DNA of 64,000 nt from positions 30,727-94,726 of the forward strand of contig JADEXK010000016.1 in NCBI GenBank assembly GCA_015207155.1. The letters are read 5' to 3'. The position numbers and the translations under genes are program-made. The DNA is from Nostocales cyanobacterium LEGE 11386 (GTDB lineage Bacteria > Cyanobacteriota > Cyanobacteriia > Cyanobacteriales > Nostocaceae). Positions 36,827 to 46,560 of this stretch are shown piece after piece. Position 1 is the stretch's first letter; each line of letters begins with the position of its first letter. The notes under the pieces were generated by a model. The model was not told where the DNA came from, made no database searches, and saw only the letters and a list, made by a program, of their open reading frames with translations.

Positions 36827-38722
36827 TTACCTTTGCTGTAAGTACTTGAGGATACCATAAGCGATCGCCTCTGCCATCTGATTTTGGTATTCTGGTGTTC
36901 CCAATCTGGGATTATCTTCCCGACCACTCATGTAACCTGTTTCCACTAAAATTGAGGGCATAGAACTTTTTCTCAGGACATAAAATCTAGCTTTGCGTAC
37001 TTTGCGGTCTTTAATAGTACTGATATTCTGAAGAATGTTATTGTGAACTACTTCAGCTAGACGATAACCGCTTTCATAATAATATGTCTCTAATCCATTC
37101 ACCGCAGGACGACCCTCAACTGAATTAGCGTGAATGCTAACGAATAAAGTCGCATTGGCTCGCTCGGCAATATCTACTCGTCCCTGAAGTTCTACAAAAA
37201 AGTCAGAATTCCTTGTTAAAATTGCTTGTACGCCATTTTGTTCTAAAATTGACGCGATCTTTTTACCAATAGGCAAAACTACATCCTTTTCTAACAGTCC
37301 ACCCAAACCGGGAGCGCCGGAGTCTTTACCGCCATGTCCAGGGTCAATGACTACTAGCAATTTTCCTTTGGGATTTAAAGGGCGAGGTTCTGGTTGAGGA
37401 TTGTTTATAGTTATCGGCTCTGGTAATTGTTCTCGATTTGGTAGCGGTAGAGGAGGTAAAGCAACCGGAGGGGTAATTCCCCGAGATGCTGGCAATTGTA
37501 AAGCTAACAACTGGCTACTGATTTGGTTAATCTCCCCAATTTGGACTCCGGCTGCTGGTTGAACCAATACATTTACAGTATTAGGTGCTTGTGTTTGTAA
37601 ACGCACCCGCAAAATAGGGCTATTAGCATTAAGATTTGGGCCAGTAACTTTGGCAGCTAATTTAGCATTAGGGATGATGATGCGGAACAAACCAGAAGAC
37701 CTATCCCATCCACCAGTGGCAGATACAGCTTGGTCGGCACGAATCAGCAGTTGTGTATCATTACCAGTTAATTCTACAGACTGAATGGTTGCTAAGGAGT
37801 TGGTAATAGGTAGTGTAGAACTAGTATGATTACTATCAGGCAATCTGGCGATACTACGACTGGGCAAAATCACGAACCCACCCACACTACTCGTAGTTGC
37901 CCGCCAGTCTGGGCTATTTTTATCCACCTGCAATGTCATCCGCACAGTTGATGTTCGTGCTTGCAGTTGGGTAAATTGGACGTAGCTGACACCATAACGA
38001 TTAATGGGCAAATCCTGTTGTCCCAAGGTAGGGGATAAGGATGCGCCAGAAATATCAATATTTATTGTCTTTTTGTCCTGACTGCGGTTAATCTGAATTT
38101 GAGGATTACCACCACTAGTGCGGACGAAAAAACCATCGCCTGTGACTCGTAAGTTTTCAATTTGAGTCACCGCAGCTACAGTATCGACAACACTAGCTGG
38201 CGTGTTAGAGCTTGTGGTCACCACATTGTAAGTATTTCTGGGAGAGAGTGCTGATGTCGATGTCCTCTCTGTTTTTGGGGTAGCAGGTTCTTCTTGCCGT
38301 AGTGCAGTTTCTGTTGACGAAGCTACTCTTTCAACTTCTGGAGTTGGTAATTGTACAATCCAGCGACTGGGAGTTACACCTACAAATTTTACCTCCTGGG
38401 GGTCTAGGGTATAGCCAGGATTGAGTTCAACAACTATGCGCGTTGTTTGGGGGTCAAACTGTCCTATACGGACGGTGCGAATGGCACCACCTACCTGTTG
38501 CGTTAACTGCGGACGCCCAAATGTCGTGTTTGGCAAATCAATTACCAGCCGCGTAGGGTTAAAGATCAGTTGTGCTTGGGGTTGAACAGCGCCTGAAGTG
38601 TTAATTTCCAGACGATTTTGATTGGCATCAAACCGCCAAGATTCTAGTTTCGCTGCCAAAGCCGGCGACGATAGTAAGACGATACTTCCCACAGTACTGG
38701 GTAGTAACCAGTGTAATTTCAC
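36827..38722 (-). CDS. amiC2: N-acetylmuramoyl-L-alanine amidase with AMIN domains (AmiC2/HcwA-like)
   Basis: A 631-residue secreted amidase that cleaves the lactyl-peptide bond of peptidoglycan. It has a signal peptide (STVGSIVLLSSPALA). The AMIN domain at about 24-130 binds peptidoglycan, and a second AMIN-like region lies at about 190-280 and 310-410. A Pro-rich linker is near 420-450. The C-terminal amidase_3 domain has IDPGHGGKDSGAPG, LLEKDVVL, FVSIHANS and SILVETGYMSG, which hold the zinc His-Glu-His ligands and the catalytic Glu. In Anabaena this family drills septal nanopores for cell-cell communication and is needed for heterocysts. It is the second of a tandem pair, so the number 1/2 assignment follows gene order by analogy. 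Confidence 0.88.
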   Translation of the reverse strand: MKLHWLLPSTVGSIVLLSSPALAAKLESWRFDANQNRLEINTSGAVQPQAQLIFNPTRLVIDLPNTTFGRPQLTQQVGGAIRTVRIGQFDPQTTRIVVELNPGYTLDPQEVKFVGVTPSRWIVQLPTPEVERVASSTETALRQEEPATPKTERTSTSALSPRNTYNVVTTSSNTPASVVDTVAAVTQIENLRVTGDGFFVRTSGGNPQIQINRSQDKKTINIDISGASLSPTLGQQDLPINRYGVSYVQFTQLQARTSTVRMTLQVDKNSPDWRATTSSVGGFVILPSRSIARLPDSNHTSSTLPITNSLATIQSVELTGNDTQLLIRADQAVSATGGWDRSSGLFRIIIPNAKLAAKVTGPNLNANSPILRVRLQTQAPNTVNVLVQPAAGVQIGEINQISSQLLALQLPASRGITPPVALPPLPLPNREQLPEPITINNPQPEPRPLNPKGKLLVVIDPGHGGKDSGAPGLGGLLEKDVVLPIGKKIASILEQNGVQAILTRNSDFFVELQGRVDIAERANATLFVSIHANSVEGRPAVNGLETYYYESGYRLAEVVHNNILQNISTIKDRKVRKARFYVLRKSSMPSILVETGYMSGREDNPRLGTPEYQNQMAEAIAYGILKYLQQR

Positions 38723-39146
38723 AAATTTTTCTCCTGATTCGCATTGATCATCATTGGCAAATCCTCACACCGTCACCGCCTAAACTTAGCCTTGAAAAGG
38801 AAATTCTAATCTGCGGCTTTCACAGATTAGAACTTCCCTGGCAGCAAAAAAAGTTTTCGCTGGTATTAAAGCCACTACTAATGGCGTAAAATTATATCAC
38901 ACTTGTTTAATTTTGCTATCCTGCGAAGGTAATAAAAAGTGGTAGGCGCAGCATCAGATGACACCAAATAAGAGCTAATCAGAATTAATCACACATATTT
39001 ACTTCTAGTTAATCACATGCAAAATCAGATAGGTTATTGGTGTTGAGTTGTTTAATTGCTGGTAATTAATGTACCCAAAAAAATTACGTTAATGTCAACT
39101 AGTGAAGCAAAACTGAAAACAGCCACCTCCAGGTAGACGTAATTAT
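38723..39146. other. Spacer between the two amidase genes, copied from the upstream one
   Basis: Words in this spacer recur upstream of the other amidase gene. tctcctgattcgc follows both start codons, and ggtgttgagttgtt lies about 320 bases upstream of each. The duplication thus included the promoter region. One terminator is listed separately. Confidence 0.55.
38799..38837 (-). terminator. Terminator hairpin after the upstream amidase gene
   Basis: ttctaatctg (38804-38813) pairs with cagattagaa (38823-38832), extended by ggaa/ttcc. On the minus strand it is followed by TTTCCTTTTC. It lies about 310 bases beyond the 39147 stop and before the second amidase gene. Confidence 0.5.
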
Positions 39147-41030
39147 TTATCTTCGTTGTAAATACTGAAGAATACCACGAGCGATCGCATCCGCCATTTG
39201 ATTTTGGTGAGCTGTGGTTCTGAGTTTAGCAGCATCCTCTCGACCAGTAACAAAACCTACTTCTACCAAAACCGAGGGCATGGAACTTCGTCGAAGGACA
39301 TAAAATCTAGCTCGCCGCACTCCTCTGTCTCTGACATTCACACCTTGAAGAACGCTGCGATGAATCGACTGAGCTAGACTCTGACCACTGTCGTAATAAT
39401 ATGTTTCCAAACCATTAACATCCGGACGACTCAAACTAATGGCATTGGCATGGATGCTGACGAATAAATCAGCGTTAGCTCTTTCTGCCAAATTTACTCG
39501 TCCTTGAAGGCTAACGAAATAGTCCGAATCCCTCGTTAATACTGCCTGTACGCCATTTTTCTGCAAAATTTCTGCGACCCTTTTGCTGATGGGCAGGATG
39601 ACATCTTTCTCGCGCAACCCTCCAATACCAACGGCTCCTGGGTCTTTACCACCGTGTCCGGGGTCAATCATCACTACAACTCTGCCTCGAGGCGCTGGAC
39701 GTGGAGTCGGCTGGGTTGTAGGTCGAGGAGGAGCGTTGGGATCTGGTAATTGCCCTTGGTTTGGTGGTGGTAGAGGCGGTAGGGCAACTGGGGGTGTGAT
39801 CCGGCGAGAGCCTTGTAATTGTAGAGCTAATACCTGGTTGCTGACTTGATTGAGTTGCCCAATTTGCACTCCTGCTGCTGGTTGAACTAAGACAATTACT
39901 GTATTGTCTTGAGGTTGCAGGCGTACCCTCAGGATGGGACTATTGGCATTAAAAGCTGGGCCTGTAACGTTGGGAGCTAACTTAGCGTTGGGAATAGCAA
40001 TACGGAATAAACCAGAGGATCTATCCCATCCACTAGTGGCAGATACATTTTTATCGGATCTAATAAGTAATTGCGTACCATTATTAGCTAATTCTACAGC
40101 CTGAATTGTGGCTGGAGAGTTGCTGACAATTGGTCTGTTGGGAGTAGTAACAGGTGTGGGCTGATTATTTTGTGAATTGTCGGAATTATTATTGTTGTTA
40201 CCAGGTAATCTGACAACACGAGTAGGCAAAACCACCAAACCACCAGCACTACTATTAGTTACCCGCCAATCTGGGCTATTTTTGTCTACCCGCATAGTTA
40301 GGCGGACACCAGGTGGTTGAGTTTGTAGTGGAGTGAATTCGACGCGACTCACACCATGTCTGTTAATTTGATTATTTTGTGGCGCCAGACTTGGTGATAA
40401 ACTTGCGCCAGCGATGTCCATAAAAATGGTACTGCGATCGCGGCTGCGATTTACCTTAACTTGAGGATTGCCGCCGTTAGTACGGACGAAAAATCCATCT
40501 CCTGTTACCTGTAAGTTCTCAATTTGAGTTGTTCCTGGTGTGGCGCTGGCAACTTTAGTAGAAAACTCCGGTTTATTCCCAGTATCAGAGTCAATGGTAA
40601 CCACATTGTAAATCTCTCTGGTGGAAGACTCTGCTTGCTCTGCTGTTGGCGTTGGTAATTGTACCCGCCATCGACTAGGAGTCACACCTTCAAATTTCAC
40701 CTGCTGGGGGTCTAGGGTATAGCCAGGATTGAGTTCCACGACTATGCGCGTTGTTTGGGGGTCAAACTGTCCTACACGGACGGCGCGAACGGCACCACCT
40801 ACCTGTTGCGTTAACTGCGGACGCCCAAATATAGTGCCTGGCAAATCAATTACCAGCCGCGTGGGGTTAAAGACCAGTTGTGCCTGGGGTTGAACAGCGC
40901 CTGAAGTGTTAATCTCCAGGCGATTTTGATTGGCATCGAACCGCCAAGATTCTAGTTTCGCTGCCAAAGCCGGCGACGATAGTAAGACGATACTTCCAAC
41001 AGTACTGGGTAGTAACCAGTGTAATTTCAC
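39147..41030 (-). CDS. amiC1: N-acetylmuramoyl-L-alanine amidase with AMIN domains (AmiC1-like)
   Basis: A 627-residue tandem paralogue of the next gene. The signal peptide and first 50 residues are identical between the two at protein level and almost identical in DNA. The middle is diverged, with an Asn-rich linker (NNNNSDNSQNNQPT) and a Pro-rich linker (PDPNAPPRPTTQPTPRPAP). The amidase_3 domain has IDPGHGGKDPGAVG, REKDVILPISKRV, FVSIHANA and SVLVEVGFVTG, so all zinc ligands and the catalytic Glu are present. Two active copies suggest divided roles in septum opening and daughter-cell separation. Transcription runs toward amiC2 and murI. Confidence 0.88.
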   Translation of the reverse strand: MKLHWLLPSTVGSIVLLSSPALAAKLESWRFDANQNRLEINTSGAVQPQAQLVFNPTRLVIDLPGTIFGRPQLTQQVGGAVRAVRVGQFDPQTTRIVVELNPGYTLDPQQVKFEGVTPSRWRVQLPTPTAEQAESSTREIYNVVTIDSDTGNKPEFSTKVASATPGTTQIENLQVTGDGFFVRTNGGNPQVKVNRSRDRSTIFMDIAGASLSPSLAPQNNQINRHGVSRVEFTPLQTQPPGVRLTMRVDKNSPDWRVTNSSAGGLVVLPTRVVRLPGNNNNNSDNSQNNQPTPVTTPNRPIVSNSPATIQAVELANNGTQLLIRSDKNVSATSGWDRSSGLFRIAIPNAKLAPNVTGPAFNANSPILRVRLQPQDNTVIVLVQPAAGVQIGQLNQVSNQVLALQLQGSRRITPPVALPPLPPPNQGQLPDPNAPPRPTTQPTPRPAPRGRVVVMIDPGHGGKDPGAVGIGGLREKDVILPISKRVAEILQKNGVQAVLTRDSDYFVSLQGRVNLAERANADLFVSIHANAISLSRPDVNGLETYYYDSGQSLAQSIHRSVLQGVNVRDRGVRRARFYVLRRSSMPSVLVEVGFVTGREDAAKLRTTAHQNQMADAIARGILQYLQRR

Positions 41031-41619
41031 AATTCTTTCTCCTGATTCGCGTTCATGGGAGCCATCAATATCTCAACATATTGGCAAATCGTCATACTGT
41101 CACAACCTAATCTTTCGCTTTGATACTTCTGGGGATTTTGTACTTTTATATAAGTACAATTAACGACGTAAATTGCTAGTATGCCTGCTAATTTTGTCAT
41201 TTTATCAGGTCATAAGCATCACGCCTGCCAAGCATTAGATGCAACAACAGTATTACTAGAATTAACCACAATCAGTTAATCCTGGTCAGTGATACTTGAC
41301 TTAGCCAGAGATGGGTGTTGAGTTGTTGAATTGCTGGCAATCAATGTCTTGATTAAAAAATTCCAACTACTTTTAACTGATGTGGTAAAAATTGTGGTCA
41401 CTAATTTCTAATTGCTGAAAAATATCTAGATTAACACTGGAAAGTAGAGGAAAACTGGCAACAGGTAACATTCCGAATGCTAGTAGTAATTAGACAAAAA
41501 CTCAAATTGTCAATCTCCAAGGACGGAGATTTGGAGATAGAAGTTTCCAGAGGCTAGGGATTGGGTATGGGGCATGGCTCATTTTCCTTGCCCCCCATAT
41601 CCCTAGTTTCTCAAGTTAC
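41031..41619. repeat. Spacer upstream of amiC1 with short-repeat hairpins
   Basis: It holds the amiC1 promoter region. Near 41512-41531, aatctcc and ggagatt form a hairpin. At about 41556-41607, a ctagggattgggtatggggc word and the complementary ccccccatatccctag lie just past the antiporter stop and may terminate it. No gene is present. Confidence 0.45.
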
Positions 41620-43107
41620 TTAGGTTTTTGACGAATTATCCCCCTCTGGTCTGTCTTCCCGATTGCCAGCATCATTTGCGCCAGCCACGATTGATTGAGG
41701 TTGTTCTACGAGCAACGGTGTCCCAGTTACACCGTCTAAAATTAGTTTTTCTGAGTCTGTGACCTCGTTGTCTGAATCTGGAAATACGAAACGTAACAGT
41801 GGCGGAGCTAAAAAGGTAGTGAGAATGACCATCATGATAATTGCAGCTCCTAGTGATTTAGAGAGAACGCCACTGGCAGCACCAACACCAGCAAATACCA
41901 ACCCGACTTCACCCCTAGGAATCATCCCCACACCAATTGCTAAACGGTTGATTTGGGGTTGACCAAACACACTGAAACCTGTGATCACTTTACCAATAAT
42001 GGCAACTGCAATCAGGAAAGTTGCCATAATTAGACCTTCTCGATTGCTGGGGATTGCTGGGTTCAATACTCCCAAGTCGGTTTTTGCTCCAACAGTCACA
42101 AAGAAAATCGGTACTAGGATATCAGCAATGGGAACAACTTGCCTTTGCAGTTCTTTGCGCTTATCAGTTTCCTCTAGAACTAAACCTGCTGCAAAAGCTC
42201 CCAGAATTGCTTCTAACTGAATGATGGAGGCAAAGTATGCCATGACAAAGGCAAAAACAAATGCTGGTATTACAAGTTCACCGCGTGTCTTGAGTTGGTC
42301 AGCGATCGCCACAAAGGTTTTATTGAAAACATTGCCTAGGACAATTGCACCAATGAGAAAACCACTGGCGCTAATAATCAAATAAATCACTTTGCTCACG
42401 TCTACCACGCCATCTTTGGCTAGGCTGGCAACTACGGCTAAGACGATGATTCCCAGTACGTCGTCAATGACGGCAGCACCTAGAATAATCTGCCCTTCTT
42501 TGGAATTGAGTCTTCCTAGTTCTGACAGTACTTTGGAAGTAATACCAATACTAGTGGCGGTTAAAGCTGCCCCAGCGAAAATTGCTGGCACAGCACCAAC
42601 ACCAAACAAAGTCATCAGTCCCACAGTGCCTGCGGTAAAGGGTACTACTACCCCTACTACTGCCACTATGGAGGCTTGGATACCGACTGATATTAGGTCT
42701 TTTAAGTTCGACTCCAAACCAATTTCAAATAGCAGAATAATCACACCCAGTTCTGCCAAAACAGAAACGACCTCTGACTGTGCCTCAAATACTGCTGGAG
42801 TTGCTTCAGGGGTTAAACCGGCAGTAGTTTGCAAAAAGGTCATGACTAGAGAGTTAGAACTGTCTGTGCCACCTTCTGGAAACACCAACAGATGCAAAAC
42901 AGAGATGCCTACTATCACACCTCCTAAGAGTTCACCTAAGACAGGCGGCAAACCCACTCGGTTAGATAATTCCCCACCAACTTTACTTGCTAGGTAAATT
43001 ACAACTAAACTCAGTAGTACTGCTGCTAGTACCATTGAACTATCTGCTGTTTTTGTTGTACTAGCCAGCAGGGGAAAATATATGTTTATTGCACCTAAAA
43101 ATTGCAT
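41620..43107 (-). CDS. NapA-type cation:proton antiporter (CPA2 family)
   Basis: A 495-residue membrane transporter with 12-13 hydrophobic helices and a soluble C-terminal tail of about 60 residues (SDNEVTDSEKLILDG to the end). CPA2 features include GLPPVLGELLGGVIVG in the second helix and AAVIDDVLGIIVLAV, whose paired Asp-Asp is the ion-binding site of electrogenic NapA/NhaA-like exchangers. FFVTVGAKTDL and PRGEVGLVFAGVGAASG are also present. It lacks the RCK/TrkA-N domain of Kef channels. It probably exports Na+ (or K+) for pH and salt homeostasis. A large serine-free repeat region flanks it. Confidence 0.9.
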   Translation of the reverse strand: MQFLGAINIYFPLLASTTKTADSSMVLAAVLLSLVVIYLASKVGGELSNRVGLPPVLGELLGGVIVGISVLHLLVFPEGGTDSSNSLVMTFLQTTAGLTPEATPAVFEAQSEVVSVLAELGVIILLFEIGLESNLKDLISVGIQASIVAVVGVVVPFTAGTVGLMTLFGVGAVPAIFAGAALTATSIGITSKVLSELGRLNSKEGQIILGAAVIDDVLGIIVLAVVASLAKDGVVDVSKVIYLIISASGFLIGAIVLGNVFNKTFVAIADQLKTRGELVIPAFVFAFVMAYFASIIQLEAILGAFAAGLVLEETDKRKELQRQVVPIADILVPIFFVTVGAKTDLGVLNPAIPSNREGLIMATFLIAVAIIGKVITGFSVFGQPQINRLAIGVGMIPRGEVGLVFAGVGAASGVLSKSLGAAIIMMVILTTFLAPPLLRFVFPDSDNEVTDSEKLILDGVTGTPLLVEQPQSIVAGANDAGNREDRPEGDNSSKT

Positions 43108-43220
43108 GTGTTCTGCAAAAATCCTAATGTGTTCTGCGAAAATCCTTCTCTTTATTTTTACTCCTTTATGGAAAGCAACATATATTCACGTATATACACA
43201 TTGCTCACAGCAGGAATAAA

Positions 43221-43640
43221 TTAATTTGAATTTGTGCCATTAGTCAACTCAATCAGTCTTTGCCAGTAAAACTCGGATATTGGGACAACAGAGAGTCTAG
43301 GGAGTCTTAGCAAGTCAAAGTCTGTGAATTGTCCATCTTGCTTAATTTGGGCTAGAGTGATGGGCTGGGAGACTCTTCTTGATGCCTTTATATCCACAAC
43401 TACCCGTTTGGCATCGTTGAATGTTGGATCACCATAAGGTTGACTGATTACCTCTGCCACACCTATGACTTGTCGTTCTTTGCCTGTGTGATAAATTAAT
43501 GCTAGATCGCCAAGAAGCATCGTGCGTAGATGTTTAAGTGCTAGAGGATTGTTGACCCCATCCCAAACTGTACTACCATCCTGTTCTAGATCAAAATAGG
43601 AATAATTTTCTGGTTCAGTTTTCAGCAGCCAATATGCCAT
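43221..43640 (-). CDS. EVE-domain protein
   Basis: A 139-residue protein with the EVE fold (PUA-like), starting MAYWLLKTEPENYSYFDLEQDG. It continues WDGVNNPLALKHLRTMLLGDLALIYHTGKERQVIGVAEV, the typical EVE core that forms an aromatic cage. EVE proteins are thought to bind modified cytosine or other modified bases in DNA or RNA and are linked to restriction or RNA modification. A TTG directly before the ATG is not used. The gene stands alone. Confidence 0.88.
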   Translation of the reverse strand: MAYWLLKTEPENYSYFDLEQDGSTVWDGVNNPLALKHLRTMLLGDLALIYHTGKERQVIGVAEVISQPYGDPTFNDAKRVVVDIKASRRVSQPITLAQIKQDGQFTDFDLLRLPRLSVVPISEFYWQRLIELTNGTNSN

Positions 43641-43960
43641 CAAAGAATCTCCACAAATTTTGGTGTAACTTTTTTAGTATCAAAAAATGTAACCATTCTT
43701 ACTTTTAACTATGGCAATGTCAAAGTAAAAACATATAGCAGGGGATATAGGACAGGCTTGAAAGTCTCTCTTAGTCAGTGTTTATAATTAATTGTTGTTC
43801 TCAGCTATGTGGTAACTGCTATACAAAAAGTGCTGAGTGCTGAGTCTATGAAAGTTCAAAGATATTTGTTGACTATGTAATGGTTGACATTTAACTGCGG
43901 ATTGCTAGATACGTTTTCTTAACAGGATCTGTAGATATTTTTTAGAGGAGTGCAAATCTT
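43641..43960. other. Divergent spacer between the EVE and SIMPL genes
   Basis: It contains gtgctgagtgctgag heptads (about 43829-43845), the complement of the TCAGCAC repeat, and the ribosome-binding site gaggag (43945-43950) for the next gene. No other structure was seen. Confidence 0.4.
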
Positions 43961-44707
43961 ATGCATAGAACCGCTTTATCCGGTTCTCAGTTTCGTGCTG
44001 GCAACTTTTGGAAAACCTTACCCTTAGCTTTGCTAGTATGTGTAACTTTTGTCCAACCTGGGTTGGCCCAAGAACAAGAAAAATTATGGCGCACCTTGAC
44101 TGTTAGTGGTCGCGGTGTGGAAACAATTCCTACCACTTTGTCACAAGTAAACTTGGGAGTGGAAGTGCAGGCTAAAACTGCTCAGGAAGCACAACAAGAG
44201 GCAGCCCGCAGGTCATCAGCTGTGGTAGCCTTGCTCAAAAGCCGAAATGTGGAAAAATTACAAACCACTGGTATTCGTCTGAATCCAGTTTATAGTTACA
44301 CCAATAATGTGCAGCGTATTACTGGCTATGCTGCTAACAATACTGTGAGTTTTCGCATTGCTACAGATAAAGCCGGTACATTGTTAGACGAAGCAGTAAA
44401 AGCGGGTGCGACACAAATTAACGGCATTAGTTTTGTTGCTAGCGATGAAGCGATCGCATCTGCTCAAAAACAAGCACTCAGACAGGCCACCCAAGACGCT
44501 AGGCTACAAGCTGATGCTGTTTTCGATGTCTTAGGCTTGCAATCTAAAGAAGTGGTGAGTATTCAGGTGAACAGTGCGAGTGCGCCTCCACCACCTATGT
44601 TGTATCGTGCTGAAGCGAGTAAGTTAGCTACTCAAGATGCTGCTACTCCAATAGTTGGTGGTGAACAGCAAGTAGAAGCATCGGTGACTCTGCAAATTAG
44701 TTATTAG
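43961..44707 (+). CDS. SIMPL-domain (DUF541) secreted protein
   Basis: A 248-residue protein with an N-terminal signal peptide (LPLALLVCVTFVQPGLA, cleavage about residue 36) and a SIMPL domain. TLTVSGRGVETIPTTLSQVNLGVEV opens the first half, and ITGYAANNTVSFRIATDKAGTLLDEAVKAGATQINGISF lies in the middle. The C-terminal half repeats helices (ALRQATQDARLQADAVFDVLGL). Family members are periplasmic or envelope proteins forming ring-like oligomers, with unclear function. A good GAGGAG Shine-Dalgarno sequence lies 10 bases before the ATG. It is convergent with ssb, with a repeat hairpin between. Confidence 0.9.
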   Translation: MHRTALSGSQFRAGNFWKTLPLALLVCVTFVQPGLAQEQEKLWRTLTVSGRGVETIPTTLSQVNLGVEVQAKTAQEAQQEAARRSSAVVALLKSRNVEKLQTTGIRLNPVYSYTNNVQRITGYAANNTVSFRIATDKAGTLLDEAVKAGATQINGISFVASDEAIASAQKQALRQATQDARLQADAVFDVLGLQSKEVVSIQVNSASAPPPPMLYRAEASKLATQDAATPIVGGEQQVEASVTLQISY

Positions 44708-44750
44708 TCATTGGTCATTGGTCATTGGTCATTGGCAATGACCAATGATT
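44706..44750. repeat. TCATTGG heptad repeat with hairpin
   Basis: Four tandem tcattgg-type units run into their own complement (tcattggtcattg, 44722-44734, with caatgaccaatga, 44736-44748). It sits between two convergent stops and can serve as a bidirectional terminator. Confidence 0.7.
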
Positions 44751-44752
44751 AA

Positions 44753-45115
44753 TTAAAAATGTTCTGAAGACATATCTGTCATACCGCCTTCTCCATCCCG
44801 CTTGGAACCTAACAACTCTAATTGGTCTACTCGAATAACTGGCATAGAACGGTTGGCTCCTGTTTGGCGATCGCTCCACGTGTCAAACTTTAAGGAACCT
44901 TTGATGCCAATTAAGCTGCCTTTACGTACATAATTACCCGCTACCTCTGCTGTTTTGTCCCAAAGCTCTAAGGTGAACCAGTCAGGTTCATCACTGTTAC
45001 GAGATCTTCGTTTAACTGCTAGTGTCAATCTACACTTAACACTACCAGACTCGAAATATTTGATATCTGGGTCGCCGCCGACACGACCAACAAGGGTGAC
45101 AATATTAATGCTCAT
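44753..45115 (-). CDS. ssb: Single-stranded DNA-binding protein
   Basis: A 120-residue OB-fold protein starting MSINIVTLVGRVGGDPDIKYFESG, with the family segments LTLAVKRRSRN, DWFTLELWDKTAEVAGNYVRKGSLIGIKGSLKFDTW and VIRVDQLELL. It protects single-stranded DNA in replication and repair. It ends MSSEHF. The acidic DDDIPF-type tip of bacterial SSB is not seen, so partner recruitment may differ. It is divergent from mreB. The short length is usual for one of the two cyanobacterial Ssb types. Confidence 0.92.
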   Translation of the reverse strand: MSINIVTLVGRVGGDPDIKYFESGSVKCRLTLAVKRRSRNSDEPDWFTLELWDKTAEVAGNYVRKGSLIGIKGSLKFDTWSDRQTGANRSMPVIRVDQLELLGSKRDGEGGMTDMSSEHF

Positions 45116-45449
45116 GAACTTTACCTATTAGTACATAAGTACTGACACATTCTGACTTTCATCATAGCGAATTGTGAAGCTATTGAAAATGTGTTAAAAA
45201 CTTAACAGCCTGACTGGGTATAAAAATGTGAGGAATTACTTGTCGAACTTGCAAAACTATACGGATATATTGAAGTAGTTAGAGAATACCAAAAATATGG
45301 ATGCTTGAGACCTAGTAAAGTTTGCCAAAAAATCTAAAATATATAACCTACTTTACTAGACTCAGAATAAAAAACGTAATAAAATCCAGCACTATTAACT
45401 CTAACAGTTTTTAGCCAACAAGTATCGCAAATAAGGGGCGTAGAGACGC
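45116..45449. other. Divergent promoter region of ssb and mreB
   Basis: A 334-base AT-rich region that must hold both promoters. I could not pick out a confident -35/-10 pair, RNA gene or repeat. Confidence 0.35.
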
Positions 45450-46493
45450 GTGGGTCTTTTTAGGAACTTTCGCTCATCGTGGGATATGGGTATCGACCTC
45501 GGTACTGCCAACACCCTCGTTTATGTATCTGGTAAAGGCATTGTCCTTCAAGAACCTTCTGTGGTTGCTATCGATCAAAACGAAAAGGTAGCACTGGCAG
45601 TAGGAGAAGAAGCCAAAAAAATGCTCGGTCGTACACCTGGAAATGTAATTGCCCTCCGCCCCTTGCGTGATGGTGTAATTGCTGACTTTGATACAGCCGA
45701 GTTGATGCTAAAAAGCTTTATTCAGCGTGTTAATGAAGGTAGGTCTTTAGTTTTACCTCGGATTGTCATTGGCATTCCCAGTGGTGTCACAGGGGTAGAA
45801 AGACGGGCTGTGATGGATGCAGCTGCTCAAGCTGGAGCCAGGGAAGTGTATTTAATTGATGAACCGGTAGCCGCAGCCATAGGAGCAGGACTACCTGTTG
45901 CCGAAGCAACAGGCAATATGATCATTGATATTGGTGGTGGCACCACAGAAGTTGCGGTGCTGAGTCTTCAAGGTACTGTGATCAGTGAATCAGTACGTGT
46001 TGCCGGGGATGAACTAACTGAATCTATCATCATCTACATGAAGAAAGTTCATAACTTGGTGATTGGAGAACGGACTGCTGAAGATATCAAGATTCGGATT
46101 GGTTCTGCCTATCCCACGAACGATGATGGTGATGCCATGATGGAAGTCCGGGGCTTACACTTGCTTTCTGGTTTACCCAGAACTGTCACCCTCAAAGGGC
46201 CAGAAATCCGTGAAAGTATGTTGGAACCGCTATCAGTAATCATCGAAGCTGTGAAGCGGACACTGGAACGCACGCCTCCAGAACTAGCGGCAGATATTAT
46301 TGATAGAGGCATTATGCTAGCTGGTGGTGGTGCTTTGCTCAAAGGCATAGATACCCTAATTAGCCATGAAACAGGGATTGTCACCCACATTGCGGCTGAT
46401 CCTCTCAGCTGTGTAGTGCTGGGAACAGGTCGTGTGTTAGAAAACTTCAAACAGCTAGAACGGGTTTTCAGTGGGCGTTCTCGCAATATGTAG
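45450..46493 (+). CDS. mreB: Rod-shape-determining protein MreB
   Basis: A 347-residue bacterial actin. It begins MGLFRNFRSSWDMGIDLGTANTLVYVSG (start codon GTG). The nucleotide pocket motifs include MGIDLGTANT, MIIDIGGGTTEVAV (about 152-165) and GIMLAGGGALLKGID. It forms membrane-associated filaments that guide cell-wall synthesis. The GTG is supported by the family N-terminus, while the nearest ATG (45486) would lose the amphipathic membrane anchor. mreC and mreD follow, the classical mreBCD order. Confidence 0.96.
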   Translation: MGLFRNFRSSWDMGIDLGTANTLVYVSGKGIVLQEPSVVAIDQNEKVALAVGEEAKKMLGRTPGNVIALRPLRDGVIADFDTAELMLKSFIQRVNEGRSLVLPRIVIGIPSGVTGVERRAVMDAAAQAGAREVYLIDEPVAAAIGAGLPVAEATGNMIIDIGGGTTEVAVLSLQGTVISESVRVAGDELTESIIIYMKKVHNLVIGERTAEDIKIRIGSAYPTNDDGDAMMEVRGLHLLSGLPRTVTLKGPEIRESMLEPLSVIIEAVKRTLERTPPELAADIIDRGIMLAGGGALLKGIDTLISHETGIVTHIAADPLSCVVLGTGRVLENFKQLERVFSGRSRNM

Positions 46494-46508
46494 GAAAAAA
46501 ATATCAGG

Positions 46509-46560
46509 TATTGGGTTCTATTTGGGTTCTATTTGGGTTTTATATAAATAGAATCCAATA
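46509..46560 (+). terminator. Hairpin between mreB and mreC
   Basis: tattgggttctattt (46509-46523) pairs with aaatagaatccaata (46546-46560) with one G-U pair. The loop contains two further ttgggtt words. There is no long T-run, so it may attenuate transcription or stabilise mreB mRNA, setting mreB above mreC. Confidence 0.45.

Noticed and set aside
39583..39849. 88-codon Gly/Arg-rich plus-strand frame
   Set aside because: A shadow of the Pro-rich linker of the amidase gene on the opposite strand.
42392..42997. 201-codon plus-strand frame inside the antiporter
   Set aside because: Antisense shadow of a hydrophobic gene: Thr/Pro/Ser-rich with no domain. The antiporter frame is clearly real.
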